A stretch of 64,000 nucleotides of DNA. It comes from an uncultured beta proteobacterium. Its GTDB lineage: Bacteria; Pseudomonadota; Gammaproteobacteria; Burkholderiales; SG8-41. The DNA is taken from positions 62,001 through 126,000 of the forward strand of contig CAISYC010000059.1 in assembly GCA_903889565.1 (NCBI GenBank). The letters are read 5' to 3'. A program made the position numbers and the translations under genes. Shown here one piece after another: positions 55,301 through 63,153 of the stretch. The notes beneath the pieces were generated by a model. The model worked only from the letters and a program-made list of their open reading frames with translations, was not told the DNA's origin and searched no databases. Each line of letters begins with the position of its first letter. The first letter of the stretch is position 1.

Positions 55301-58300
55301 CTTCGTAGAGCGACTCGGTGAGCGGCGTGCGCGAGGACGCGGTCAGGCTGTTGAGCGCCGCGATCAGCGTGGCGCGGTTGTTATAGGCCGGCAGATCGGA
55401 CGTGCTGCTGCCCATGCGCGTGATCACGCGCTGCACGTTGGCGCCGTCGTCGATGGTTGCGCCGCTGCAGGGGTTGGCCGCCATGGTCGTCAGAATCGGT
55501 GCCAGCGTGACCGACGCACCCGCCACGGTCGCATTAGCGGTGTCGGTCAGCACCAGGCGTGCCGGACTGGCGAGTATGCCGGTGATATAGGAGACCAGCG
55601 CATTGGAGGGTGCATTGGTCGGGTCGGCACCGGAAACGCTGACACGCTGGCCGACGGCAAAGCCGGCGCTGCTGGCGACGGTGACGGTTCCACTGCCGTT
55701 GGCAATCGAGCCGGTCGTCGAGGGATTGGTGGCGTTGGTGGCGAGCGTAAAGTCCGTCGAATTCGGATCGATCGCATTGGGTGCCGTCGCACTGATGGTG
55801 GTGGTCAAAGCCGCGCCTGCGGCGCCGGCGCCCGGCAACGACACGGACTGGCCGTTGGTGAAGCCGGAATTGAGTCCGGTGAAAACCGCCGTACCCGGAG
55901 TGATCGTGCCGACACTCGACGCGCAAGCCGCCGTCTTGTTGAAGGCCATCAGGCCCATGCGCACGCCGTTGGTCGAGGCGATGATGCTGCTCAGCGCGTC
56001 CTTGGCGATCTGCAGACGCGTCTTGCGGCCGATCGGCGCGCCGCTCGGGCCTTTCGGGCCGAACACCCAGTTCAGATAGTTGACCGAATACACATTAATG
56101 TTGAGGCCGCCGTTGCTTGCGTGACCCGAATCGGCATACGGCGCGCTGCTGCCCGCCGCCGCGCTGTACGACGCGCCCCACGAGGTCCCGAACGGCGTGT
56201 CCTGATAGCTCTTGATGTAGCCGTTGCTCGGGTTGCCGTTGGTGCCGTTGTCGGCCAGGCAATCGTGATAGAGGTTGGTGTCGGCCGCTGCATAGTTGAA
56301 CACGGCGTAGTCGGTGAAGCTGTTGCCGCCGGTGGTCGATGTGGTCGGCGAGGGCTGCGTACAACCGGCGGTGGCCGAGGGCACGCCGTTGCTGATATAG
56401 GTGCAGGCGGGGTTCGCCGGCGCGCCCGGGCGCGTCGTGCAGGCCTGACTCTGGTTCGCGGCATTGGAGCAGCCGCTGGTGGCGCTGCCGAGCACCGAAC
56501 CGGCAAGCTGGTTGCCGTTGACGCTGATGTTGGCGAGTCCGCTGGTCGAGCAGTAATTGCTGACCTGATAACTGCTGGAGCCGTAGGTGTTGGTCGACAA
56601 GATGTTGCTGGCCGGACAGGTACTGGCATCGACATTGGCGCCCGTCGGGTGGGTGCAGGTTGCAGCTGCGCCGCAGACGCCGCCGTAATAATAGGTGCCC
56701 GCGCCCTCGACATAGAGGCTTTGCCGGCCGGTCCAGGCGCAGCCGCCGAAGACTGCGGTGTAAAACACGTTGCCGCTGCCGGCCGGCGCCGTGCACGCCG
56801 CCGGCAGGTTGGTGGTGACGCAGTCTGTGGTGCCGTTGGCGGCAGGGCCCGGCGTCACGGCGGTGCTCACGCAGGTGGCGGCGGAGCCGGCGGCAGTCTT
56901 GAAGTAATAGAGCGTCTGCCCGGCGCCGTCGGTAAATTTGGATTCCTTGATTGCGGCCTGAACACCGGCGACGCCGCCATCGGCGTCGAGCGTGCAGGTG
57001 CGCGAGCAGATGTTTTGTGTGACGACCGTGCTCGAGGTAATGAGCTTGAGGTTGAGCGAGACTGCCAGATTGGCGCCCAGCGTGCTGAGATTGGTATAGA
57101 CACCCATGGTGCAGTTGGCGTTCGGCACGCCGTTGGCGGTGCACAGCGTGACCAGCGGATTGCCGCCGGAGGTGGTGATGGTGGCGATCTGCGCCACGAC
57201 ATATTGGACATAGTCCGAGACGTTGATGATATTGCCGGCGGCAAAGCTGCTGGCGCCGTTGGTGTTGGCGGCAGTCATGTTGAAGGTCGTCGCCGATTGT
57301 TTGTTTGCCAGCGTGCCGGCGTGGTCATAGTAGGCCGGCGTGCCGGTAGTGTAGGAGTCGTCCGGGCCCGGCGGGTTGTCGCGATTGCCGAACCAGGCCA
57401 TCGCCGGCGCGGCGGCGGCCGAACCGGCATTGATACTGTAGAAGCTGAGGATGTCCCTCAAGACCTGATAGCTGCCGGCAGCGAGGCTGGCGTAGGAGGC
57501 CGGTTCGTTCCAGGTGTAGGGCGCGCTGATCACGGCACTCAGAAATCCAAAGCCGCCGAGATCGGCCTTTGGCGTCGTCCATCCCGCGTAAGAGTCGCCG
57601 GACTGCACTGTGCCGACCGTGCCCTTGTCGATGCGCGTGCGGATCGGCTGGCCCTGCTGGCCGATGTTGGTGGTGTTGTTGCCGTAACCCGGGGAGTTCG
57701 GATAGCTGTCGCGCACGGCCGAGGCGTTGATCGGCGCGACCGCATGGTCGGTGCGCAGCGAAATCGAACTGCCGGCGTTGCCGACGCCGGAACTGGGCGA
57801 ACTCGCCGGCGCGATCGTGTAGGGACCGACGTTACTGCTGCTGAAACCGGCGGAAGACGCGGTTGTGCCGTAGGTAGTGTCGCCCGAGGTGAAGCGTCCG
57901 TTCTGCAGGTTGAGGAAACGCTCCCAGCGCACCCATTTCTGATTGAGGTAGCGGCCGCTGTTGCGCGGCGCCGCGGTCGGCGCAAAGATGGTCGATGGCG
58001 TCAGGCCCTGCGGCGTCACGCCGTCGGAGGGATCGACCTGCGACGACAGGCCGGTCGCATTGGTGTTCGCCGGCAGCGTCGGGTCGTTGCCCGAGTCGTT
58101 GCAGCGGTTGTAGGTACGGTAGTCGTTGGCCGCGCTGAAAGTTACGCCGCCGCGGGTGCCGGCGATCGACTGCACATGGCCGCGGAAACGGTCGAAGCTG
58201 GTCGCGCGCAGCCGCAGTGAATAGATCGAGGAAATGGTCGTGAAGTAGAGCCACGAGCCGTCGTTGTAATCGCGGTGGATGTAGCGGGGGCCCGGATCGT

Positions 58301-58973
58301 TGTTGCCGCCGGCCGGTTCGATGGCAAGGGCAGTCGCCTTCGCCGAAGCCCATAGCGCCAGCCGCGCTTCGGGTGTGCTGCCGGCCCAGAAGCCGTACAC
58401 GCTGGACGCATATTTATTGCGCGACGAGGCATACAGCAAATACCCGCTGGTAGCGACGGCGTTGGCCGCGGGCGTGCCGCTCATGGTGTAGGTGATGGTC
58501 GTCGAGGTCGGCACGCTGACGATCGGGAAGCTGCCGTTGTAGAGCGGATCGGTGGCGTTATAAACGTTGACGGTCCAGCCGGCCGCATAACCGTGGGCCG
58601 ATGCAAAGGTGACGGTGGCGGTAGTGCCGGCGCGCACGATCGAGGTGACGGTGGGGCCGATGCCGGTGGCGATGTACGAACCGGATTCGGCGTTTTGCGG
58701 CGTGGCGCCGAAGCCGATGATGGGATCGTTCCACAGATATTCGACATGCGAGTCGTAGGCGCCCGGATATTCCGTCCAGTCCTCGAAATAGTTCATCGAG
58801 TCCGAGGTGTCGAGCACGATCATGATGTTCGGCTCGGCGGTGGCGGCGCCGCTGTTGGTGTTCAGATAGATGTCGGTGTCGCGCGCAAACGCGGGCGCGA
58901 TGGCGGCCGGGTTGGCCATCAGGCTGATCAGCAACCAGGTGACTGCTTTGCGGAAGAATGATGTTTTATTCAC
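52380..58973 (-). CDS. pilY1: PilY1-type pilus tip protein, very large form
   Basis: 2197 residues, roughly twice Pseudomonas PilY1 (about 1160). The GTG at 58973 starts a signal peptide (cut near residue 30, APAFA) and has GCGAGG six bases upstream. A von Willebrand A MIDAS, LDTSDSM, lies at 54-60, but the next VWA elements come only near 985-1005 (RLQIAKDALSSII, RMGLMAFN), 1216 (SSRTPLTESLYEAY) and 1298 (ITDGGPEDDY). So about 900 residues are inserted, including a cysteine-rich part near 610-905. The PilY1 propeller occupies about 1680-2197 and contains a calcium-loop-like DVNGDGN near 1764. It is exported and probably mounted on minor pilins for adhesion, pilus extension or surface sensing. 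Last gene of the operon. Confidence 0.9.
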   Translation of the reverse strand: MNKTSFFRKAVTWLLISLMANPAAIAPAFARDTDIYLNTNSGAATAEPNIMIVLDTSDSMNYFEDWTEYPGAYDSHVEYLWNDPIIGFGATPQNAESGSYIATGIGPTVTSIVRAGTTATVTFASAHGYAAGWTVNVYNATDPLYNGSFPIVSVPTSTTITYTMSGTPAANAVATSGYLLYASSRNKYASSVYGFWAGSTPEARLALWASAKATALAIEPAGGNNDPGPRYIHRDYNDGSWLYFTTISSIYSLRLRATSFDRFRGHVQSIAGTRGGVTFSAANDYRTYNRCNDSGNDPTLPANTNATGLSSQVDPSDGVTPQGLTPSTIFAPTAAPRNSGRYLNQKWVRWERFLNLQNGRFTSGDTTYGTTASSAGFSSSNVGPYTIAPASSPSSGVGNAGSSISLRTDHAVAPINASAVRDSYPNSPGYGNNTTNIGQQGQPIRTRIDKGTVGTVQSGDSYAGWTTPKADLGGFGFLSAVISAPYTWNEPASYASLAAGSYQVLRDILSFYSINAGSAAAAPAMAWFGNRDNPPGPDDSYTTGTPAYYDHAGTLANKQSATTFNMTAANTNGASSFAAGNIINVSDYVQYVVAQIATITTSGGNPLVTLCTANGVPNANCTMGVYTNLSTLGANLAVSLNLKLITSSTVVTQNICSRTCTLDADGGVAGVQAAIKESKFTDGAGQTLYYFKTAAGSAATCVSTAVTPGPAANGTTDCVTTNLPAACTAPAGSGNVFYTAVFGGCAWTGRQSLYVEGAGTYYYGGVCGAAATCTHPTGANVDASTCPASNILSTNTYGSSSYQVSNYCSTSGLANISVNGNQLAGSVLGSATSGCSNAANQSQACTTRPGAPANPACTYISNGVPSATAGCTQPSPTTSTTGGNSFTDYAVFNYAAADTNLYHDCLADNGTNGNPSNGYIKSYQDTPFGTSWGASYSAAAGSSAPYADSGHASNGGLNINVYSVNYLNWVFGPKGPSGAPIGRKTRLQIAKDALSSIIASTNGVRMGLMAFNKTAACASSVGTITPGTAVFTGLNSGFTNGQSVSLPGAGAAGAALTTTISATAPNAIDPNSTDFTLATNATNPSTTGSIANGSGTVTVASSAGFAVGQRVSVSGADPTNAPSNALVSYITGILASPARLVLTDTANATVAGASVTLAPILTTMAANPCSGATIDDGANVQRVITRMGSSTSDLPAYNNRATLIAALNSLTASSRTPLTESLYEAYRYFSGRSPKWGTSTATTSTAVSVTTGRDTTAICTTTGPGTGCTATGNYASPMLNNPNTTSPAGCQKNFQILITDGGPEDDYSANADIKSLSWAGPLGVVAPRTTLDANNAHTATGQFEVTPGVPFGPTDLAGTTYDGGYIWLDELTYFMANADISPGARNFPSDSTADTITGRQSVNTYTIGFAGANTPVLQNAALRGNGVDYSATNSSGLAASIIAALAAITNWNPTIAAPTVPISALNRTQNATDVYLAFFQPTPNMAWLGTVKKYELSQYPNNGDATICGSGIGLCLIGQTQLTKTSPNPPLTWNIETVQTDPITGISQSVVDPNAVSYWQPTSVTDGSSPVNGGTGYQLINNLGTVTPDTRNVYTFLTNAVAQQNGNSGSSILLTNAANKVHFSNAGNISKCRLGDAAACSGTATMSDATQETLINYLRGGDVTSNNNCSDGFSTTCLTWRSWAHADVQHSTPSVVSYTSSAPVIQRMYYLQNNGLLTSIDTSTGLEKWSFMVEEALPQIQTLLNNTAGAEDYVADGTPSVYIVDVNGDGNIVQSSGDKVWLYFGLRRGGRAYYAIDVTNPDAPVFGWKIDASQTPAKVCVGNGVCTSAPQFNQIGQTWSTPYIGKVRANANPVMIFGGGYDPADDSIPVGTRTMGRAVYVIDAYNTTLVQSWGVGQSGPFLGSGASSMIYAIPSAVTSLNTDLDAQNLLDRLYVGDTYGNLWRMDIDDTNVTNWNAKLLASLSSDISSGERRKILFPPAAVRQNSPYRFDAVYVGTGDLEHPLCLSYNQVTPTVMTNTCSAFAPANNFYMVVDTDTGLVASNTSPILTTNLYARPTTDIATNTSNTILNTNKGWYRAYDNGEKSSNAPTVFNNQLTFGTYAPLGQSGGACVPPGEGRLNEINAITGDYLPINGSVSQPSDRYLSTFITHGYISTGQLIVEGKSIYQIVVSDARLQSNLVGSMGSATKIYWYMEPEQ

Positions 58974-59029
58974 GGCATGCCTCGCTTTGCTATGTACGAC
59001 AATGAATCGGTGTATTGATTGATAAACGT

Positions 59030-59521
59030 TCAACAGGCGCCCGGCGGGGCCAGCGACTGTACGCCCGTGTGCACGACCGTCGTGCCGCCCAAGGTGCCGA
59101 CGGCTGAGCCCCTGACGTCGAACTGCACGGCGCTCAACTGTGTCGAGCCCATCATGTTGCCGAACTGTGCCCACTGCCCGCAGTGCAACTGCGTCGGCGT
59201 GATCGTGACCGTGCCGCCGTAGACGACAGGCGGATCGGTGCAGGGCCCCTGCCCGGTGGAATTGACGTTGCAGCCCGCGGACAACGGCGTCAGCGCCAGA
59301 AAATTCGGCGCGAGGCGGCCGTTGTTGTCATTGATCCATTTGTTGATCGCTAATTCGGCATTTGAAAAATTCAGCTGCGTGACGTGGCTGGCGCCGCCGA
59401 TTTTCAGTTCGAGTATCGAGGTCTTCAGCATCGACAGCACGAACATCGACATCACCGCCAGCATGATCAGGCTGACGATAAGAACGGCGCCGCGCTGGCG
59501 CAAGCGGTGGCTGGCGGACAT
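59030..59521 (-). CDS. pilX: Minor pilin assembly protein PilX-like
   Basis: 163-residue protein with a type IV prepilin-like leader RLRQRGAVLIVSLIMLAVMS. The residue after the glycine is alanine and the fifth position is valine instead of glutamate, as in many PilX proteins. The N-terminal helix SMLKTSILELKIGG and a C-terminal region with cysteines follow. It is part of the pilus tip complex with PilV, PilW and PilY1. The ATG overlaps the pilW stop by one base (TGATG). The pilY1 start is 56 bases downstream. Confidence 0.83.
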   Translation of the reverse strand: MSASHRLRQRGAVLIVSLIMLAVMSMFVLSMLKTSILELKIGGASHVTQLNFSNAELAINKWINDNNGRLAPNFLALTPLSAGCNVNSTGQGPCTDPPVVYGGTVTITPTQLHCGQWAQFGNMMGSTQLSAVQFDVRGSAVGTLGGTTVVHTGVQSLAPPGAC

Positions 59522-60678
59522 CAGAGACCTCTGCGCTGCGAGATGTTGCGCAGTTGGAACAACTGCGAAAAGACCTTGCGCTTGTAGCGGCAGGCCGCCG
59601 GCGTGATGACATCGGTATTGCAGTTGTAGTCGGCCACGTTGTCGCCGTTCAGATCGTAGCTTTTGCCGCTGTCGTCGTACTGCGCCGTCAGCGTCGGCGA
59701 GCGCACCAGCAGGGCGATGCGCACCGCGACCACGTTCACCCAGTCCGAGGGGCCCGGCGTCAGGGTAAACGTGTCGGCAATGCCGTCCGGTCCGGAGGGG
59801 CCGGTATTGTCGATGCCGTAGAGCACGCTCATGCGCTCGATGCCCTCGGCCAGCGCGACTTCCGTCATCACGCTGCCCTGAAGCTCCTGCCGCACCAGCG
59901 TGGGCACCGGTTTGCCGTCGTCGTCGTTGCCGCCGGCCAGCGTGCCGGCGGTGGTCTGGCAGGTGGTGCCGGCGGCGAAGCGGCTGCACGGGCGGATGTA
60001 ATAGACGTGGGCGGCGTATTCGAAAATGTCGATGTCGTTGCCGTTGGGCAGCGTGCGCGTGTAGCCCGCGGTCTTCAGGTTCGTAAAGTCGGCGCCGTAA
60101 AAAATCAGGCCCTGTGAGGGGTCGGATTGCACATAGATTGTGGTCGCGTAGTTGGCTTGCGCGGCCAGCCCGTCAGCGAGATTGCCGTCGGCGTTGGGGT
60201 CGGGGATGCGATAACCGATCGCGCCGCGGGTGACGAGTATTTGTTGCCCGCCTGGAACCGCCAGGTAATTGGCGATGGCGATGCACGGCAGGGTGGTATT
60301 GATGTTGGTCGGCGTGAGTCCGATAAACCCGTAGACCGGTACTGACAAGGTGAGCGCCCAGTTCGATGTAGGCGGGTTGGTCGCCGAACCGCAATCGGTG
60401 GTGGTGGCAACGCCGTCGATCGCGGTGTTGATGACCGAACCATCCTGCGCATAACCGTAAAAGCTGGCCATGCGCAGCGAGCCGCCGATGTAGCGCATGG
60501 CGGCGGCGGCGTTATCCTGCATGCGCGCGAAATCGTCCTGTATCTTGAATGCGCTGGAGGTATTGCTGATCATGGTGAACAGGCCGAGCGTCAGGAACAG
60601 CCCGATGGCCAGGCCCACCATCATTTCGACCAGCGACAGGCCGCCTTGCCGGGTAGCGGAAAAGCTGAGTGGGGTCAT
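59521..60678 (-). CDS. pilW: Minor pilin PilW-like
   Basis: 385-residue minor pilin. The prepilin peptidase site is in RQGGLSLVEMMVGLAIGLFL: cleavage after glycine, glutamate at +5. The large C-terminal head has cysteine pairs (for example CGSATNPP and CSRFAAGTTCQ) likely forming disulfides in the periplasm. It is part of the priming complex for type IV pilus assembly. The start overlaps the pilV stop in ATGA and the end overlaps the pilX start, so the four minor-pilin genes are translationally coupled. Confidence 0.87.
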   Translation of the reverse strand: MTPLSFSATRQGGLSLVEMMVGLAIGLFLTLGLFTMISNTSSAFKIQDDFARMQDNAAAAMRYIGGSLRMASFYGYAQDGSVINTAIDGVATTTDCGSATNPPTSNWALTLSVPVYGFIGLTPTNINTTLPCIAIANYLAVPGGQQILVTRGAIGYRIPDPNADGNLADGLAAQANYATTIYVQSDPSQGLIFYGADFTNLKTAGYTRTLPNGNDIDIFEYAAHVYYIRPCSRFAAGTTCQTTAGTLAGGNDDDGKPVPTLVRQELQGSVMTEVALAEGIERMSVLYGIDNTGPSGPDGIADTFTLTPGPSDWVNVVAVRIALLVRSPTLTAQYDDSGKSYDLNGDNVADYNCNTDVITPAACRYKRKVFSQLFQLRNISQRRGL

Positions 60679-61346
60679 GGGCAGGCCTGCAGCAGATTGA
60701 CGTCCGTTGTGGCGAGCCGGCGACTGGCTTCGGACACCGCGTAAACGCCGTTGTTGTTCGCGCTTGAGTACAGCCCCTGGCCGCAGTTCGAAGCCGTCGG
60801 CACAGCGGTATCTCCGCTGCCCTGCCAGGCCACGCTGATCCGCAGCGTGGTCGTGTAGAGACTGCCTGCGGGCGCAGGGGCGCCCGGACACTGGGCGATG
60901 GTCGTGGCGAGTTGTTCGATACAGCCGTTGGCGTTGACGATGCCGCCGACGCGCGTGCCGCCGACGATCAGACTTTCGGTATAACCCATCAGCTGGCCTT
61001 CCCAAATTGCGACGTCATATTGCTGCAACTCGGAATTGGTGCAGACGGCGGTGGCGCAGTTGGTGATGTTGTTCTTCAGGAGGTTGCCGTAATACAGCCC
61101 GTTGCTGGCGCCGACCGGCGTTGCCACCGGAGCGTTGGCGGCATAGTTCGCCGCCTGGCCGCGGTTGCCGAGGATGCGCTCGGCCATGTCGGCGGCGATC
61201 GACAGCGCCTGCTGCCGCTGAAACGCCTCGAAGGCCGCGCGCTGGCCCTTGGCCATCAGGCCGGCGATGCCAAGCAGGCCGAACAGCAGAATGACCAGCG
61301 TGACCAGCACCTCGATCAGCGTAAAGCCGCGGCGCGTGGTCAGCAT
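60675..61346 (-). CDS. pilV: Minor pilin PilV-like
   Basis: 223-residue minor pilin starting MLTTRRGFTLIEVLVTLVILLFGLLG. The GFTLIEV prepilin signature and the long hydrophobic helix are typical of PilV, as is the following RQQALSIAADMAERILGNR. Several cysteines sit in the globular part. It overlaps fimT by seven bases and pilW by four. By family it helps seat PilY1 at the pilus tip. Confidence 0.87.
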   Translation of the reverse strand: MLTTRRGFTLIEVLVTLVILLFGLLGIAGLMAKGQRAAFEAFQRQQALSIAADMAERILGNRGQAANYAANAPVATPVGASNGLYYGNLLKNNITNCATAVCTNSELQQYDVAIWEGQLMGYTESLIVGGTRVGGIVNANGCIEQLATTIAQCPGAPAPAGSLYTTTLRISVAWQGSGDTAVPTASNCGQGLYSSANNNGVYAVSEASRRLATTDVNLLQACP

Positions 61347-61957
61347 GGCGGGGCGATTCCTACGCAGGCGTTGGAGCCGCTGGTGAGCTTGCGGCTGTTG
61401 ACGCGCCCGTCGATGCCGAACAGGATGGCGCGCGTTTTGTTGTTGCAGACATCGTTATCGCCCATCGGATCGATGACATAGATGCCGTCGGTCACGCTGG
61501 GCGCGCCGGCTGAACGGACGACGCGCCCGTCGGGCCGGAAAATGATGCGGGTCGCGAAATCCGCGACCGGGCTGCAGGTGTAAAGCCGGCCGCTGGCGCT
61601 CGCCGTTCCCGTGCCGAAACCGTTGAAGCGCTTGACCTCGATATCGACGCCGGCGTCGTAGGTCGCGTTGTCATTGACGTCGACGTAGATGCGCCAGCCC
61701 TGATCCCAGCCGACGCCGAGTTTTTCCATGATGACGCGGCGGCTTTGCACCACCGCCGTCGCGCGCGCGAAACCGATTTCCGACATGATGTCGGAAGTGA
61801 CGGTGCGCACGCGCTCGTCGGCGACGAAATCCGTCATGCTGGGCAGGCCGACCGCGACCAGAATGGCGACGATCAGCAGCACGATCATCAGTTCGATGAG
61901 CGTGAAGCCGCGCACAAGCGCGCGGCGCAGAGCGGCGGCGGTTACGACGGATTGCAT
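61340..61957 (-). CDS. fimT: Pseudopilin FimT/GspH-like
   Basis: 205-residue protein with GFTLIELMIVLLIVAILVAV preceded by a leader of about 16 residues. It continues DFVADERVRTVTSDIMSEIGFARATAVVQSR, the FimT/GspH signature. FimT-like minor pilins can bind DNA in natural transformation; whether this one does is unknown. The ATG at 61957 is 16 bases inside the pilE-like gene end; an upstream TTG was considered less likely. Confidence 0.85.
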   Translation of the reverse strand: MQSVVTAAALRRALVRGFTLIELMIVLLIVAILVAVGLPSMTDFVADERVRTVTSDIMSEIGFARATAVVQSRRVIMEKLGVGWDQGWRIYVDVNDNATYDAGVDIEVKRFNGFGTGTASASGRLYTCSPVADFATRIIFRPDGRVVRSAGAPSVTDGIYVIDPMGDNDVCNNKTRAILFGIDGRVNSRKLTSGSNACVGIAPPC

Positions 61958-62403
61958 GAATCCTGTTCCCACAGGCAATCGTTGTTGCCGTAGACGCCGT
62001 TGTTATCGACTTCGCGCCAGCGTTGCGCGATGTTGTTGATGACCAGCGTGCCATCGGCGGAGACGGTGCCGCCGGCGATGGGCGCCATGGTGATGGTGAA
62101 GGTCGGCGGCGACACCGCATTGTTCACTATGAATACCGGCGCCTGATACTTGGACGAGACCTGGGTCGGGATGCTCATGTTGATCTGACCGGCGGCGACG
62201 CCGAGGCCGGTTGCATATTGGCGCGCATCGAGAAAATACTGTTCCTCGCGCTGGGCGAGGTCGCTCATGAACTGCTGACCGGTCGAGCGCGCCGCCTTCG
62301 CCATCTGCTTTTGGTAAGACGGAAACGCAACGGCGACCAGAATGCCCACAATGGCCATCGTTACCATCAGTTCGATCAGGGTAAAGCCGGATGCGCGTCG
62401 CAT
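61942..62403 (-). CDS. pilE: Type IV pilin PilE-like, first gene of the minor pilin operon
   Basis: 153-residue pilin. The short leader MRRASG is cleaved before FTLIELMVTMAIVGILVAVAFP. The conserved QREEQYFLDARQYATGLG segment and a C-terminal cysteine pair (CLWEQDSC) closing a disulfide loop are PilE features. GGGGAG lies seven bases before the ATG at 62403. It could be a minor or a major pilin; being encoded with pilVWXY1 favours a minor one. Confidence 0.86.
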   Translation of the reverse strand: MRRASGFTLIELMVTMAIVGILVAVAFPSYQKQMAKAARSTGQQFMSDLAQREEQYFLDARQYATGLGVAAGQINMSIPTQVSSKYQAPVFIVNNAVSPPTFTITMAPIAGGTVSADGTLVINNIAQRWREVDNNGVYGNNDCLWEQDSCNPS

Positions 62404-62730
62404 TTGATTACTCCCCAGTGATTGGCATCTTAATGATGCCGCTTGACCAGTTCCATGCATAACCGATAAGCGGTCAGTCTGTTGGAACGAACGGAAAACG
62501 CACTAAAGTGTGCCAGCTTCCAAAATAAAAACAATGGGTTGAATTGCCTGCCGGCGTCGCTTGCCGGCGCCGGAATTCTAGCATCGGGGGGCATGGCCAC
62601 ATGGTTGTCGCCGGCCGCGTTAAATAAGTCACGGAACGGCAATTTTCGATGCCGGGGTTCGGAGCGACGGAATCGGGCTACGGATTAGACAGAGTCCAGA
62701 CCTTGGCCTAGAATCAAGCCGCCCCCGACC
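62404..62730. other. Intergenic region between pilE and the Fur-family gene
   Basis: About 330 bases between divergent genes with no convincing reading frame. It holds the Fur-gene promoter at the right edge and, on the minus strand, a TGGCAC...GTGC stretch (62514-62499) resembling but not matching sigma-54. No repeat or RNA gene seen. Confidence 0.5.
62685..62714 (+). promoter_or_regulatory. Candidate promoter of the Fur-family gene
   Basis: TTAGAC (62685-62690) and TAGAAT (62709-62714) are spaced by 18 bases. Transcription would begin near 62721, only about ten bases before the ATG, and no ribosome binding site is visible, so the message may be nearly leaderless. Confidence 0.4.
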
Positions 62731-63153
62731 ATGCACACCACAACTCATACCCGCGAAAGTTTGCCCGCATTGCTGCGTGCCCATGGCATTGCGCCGACGC
62801 ATCAGCGGATCGAGATCGCGCATGCGATTTTTTCGCGTGGCGAGCACGTGTCGGCCGACCGCATACTCGCGCTGACCAACGATCGCGCGACCGAAACTTC
62901 GAAGGCGACCGTATACAACACGCTGAAATTATTCGTCGCGCGCAAGTTGATTCGTGAAGTGATCGCCGATCCGGGCAAGGTGTTTTACGATCCGAACACC
63001 GAACCGCATCATCACTTCTACAACGTCGATTCGGGCGAGTTGACCGACATCGATGCGCGCGAAATCCGCGTCACCGGTCTGCCGCCGTTGCCGCAGGGCG
63101 CGCTCGCCGAGGGCATCGACGTCATCGTGCGCGTGCGTTCGCGCGTCAGTTGA
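62731..63153 (+). CDS. Fur-family transcriptional regulator, Irr-like
   Basis: 140-residue protein. The winged-helix part (about 10-75) has APTHQRIEIAHAIF and TSKATVYNTLKLFVARKLI. The dimer/metal part has DPNTEPHHHFYNVDSGELTDID (about 90-111), with the HHH cluster seen in Irr-type haem- or iron-responsive members. The protein contains no cysteine, so the structural CxxC zinc sites of classical Fur and PerR are missing. Role: probably iron- or haem-dependent control of iron or oxidative stress genes. It ends eight bases into the convergent ParA gene. Confidence 0.85.
   Translation: MHTTTHTRESLPALLRAHGIAPTHQRIEIAHAIFSRGEHVSADRILALTNDRATETSKATVYNTLKLFVARKLIREVIADPGKVFYDPNTEPHHHFYNVDSGELTDIDAREIRVTGLPPLPQGALAEGIDVIVRVRSRVS

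Noticed and set aside
54963-58220. 1085-codon open frame on the plus strand opposite pilY1
   Set aside because: Its product is arginine/glycine/alanine-rich without family motifs, and it lies entirely antisense to a gene with clear domains. It arises from the GC-rich codon pattern of pilY1.
62499-62514. Sigma-54-like TGGCAC...GTGC site upstream of pilE
   Set aside because: The distance between the GG and GC elements is 11 bases rather than the strict 10, and the -12 part lacks TT before GC. Sigma-54 spacing tolerates little change.
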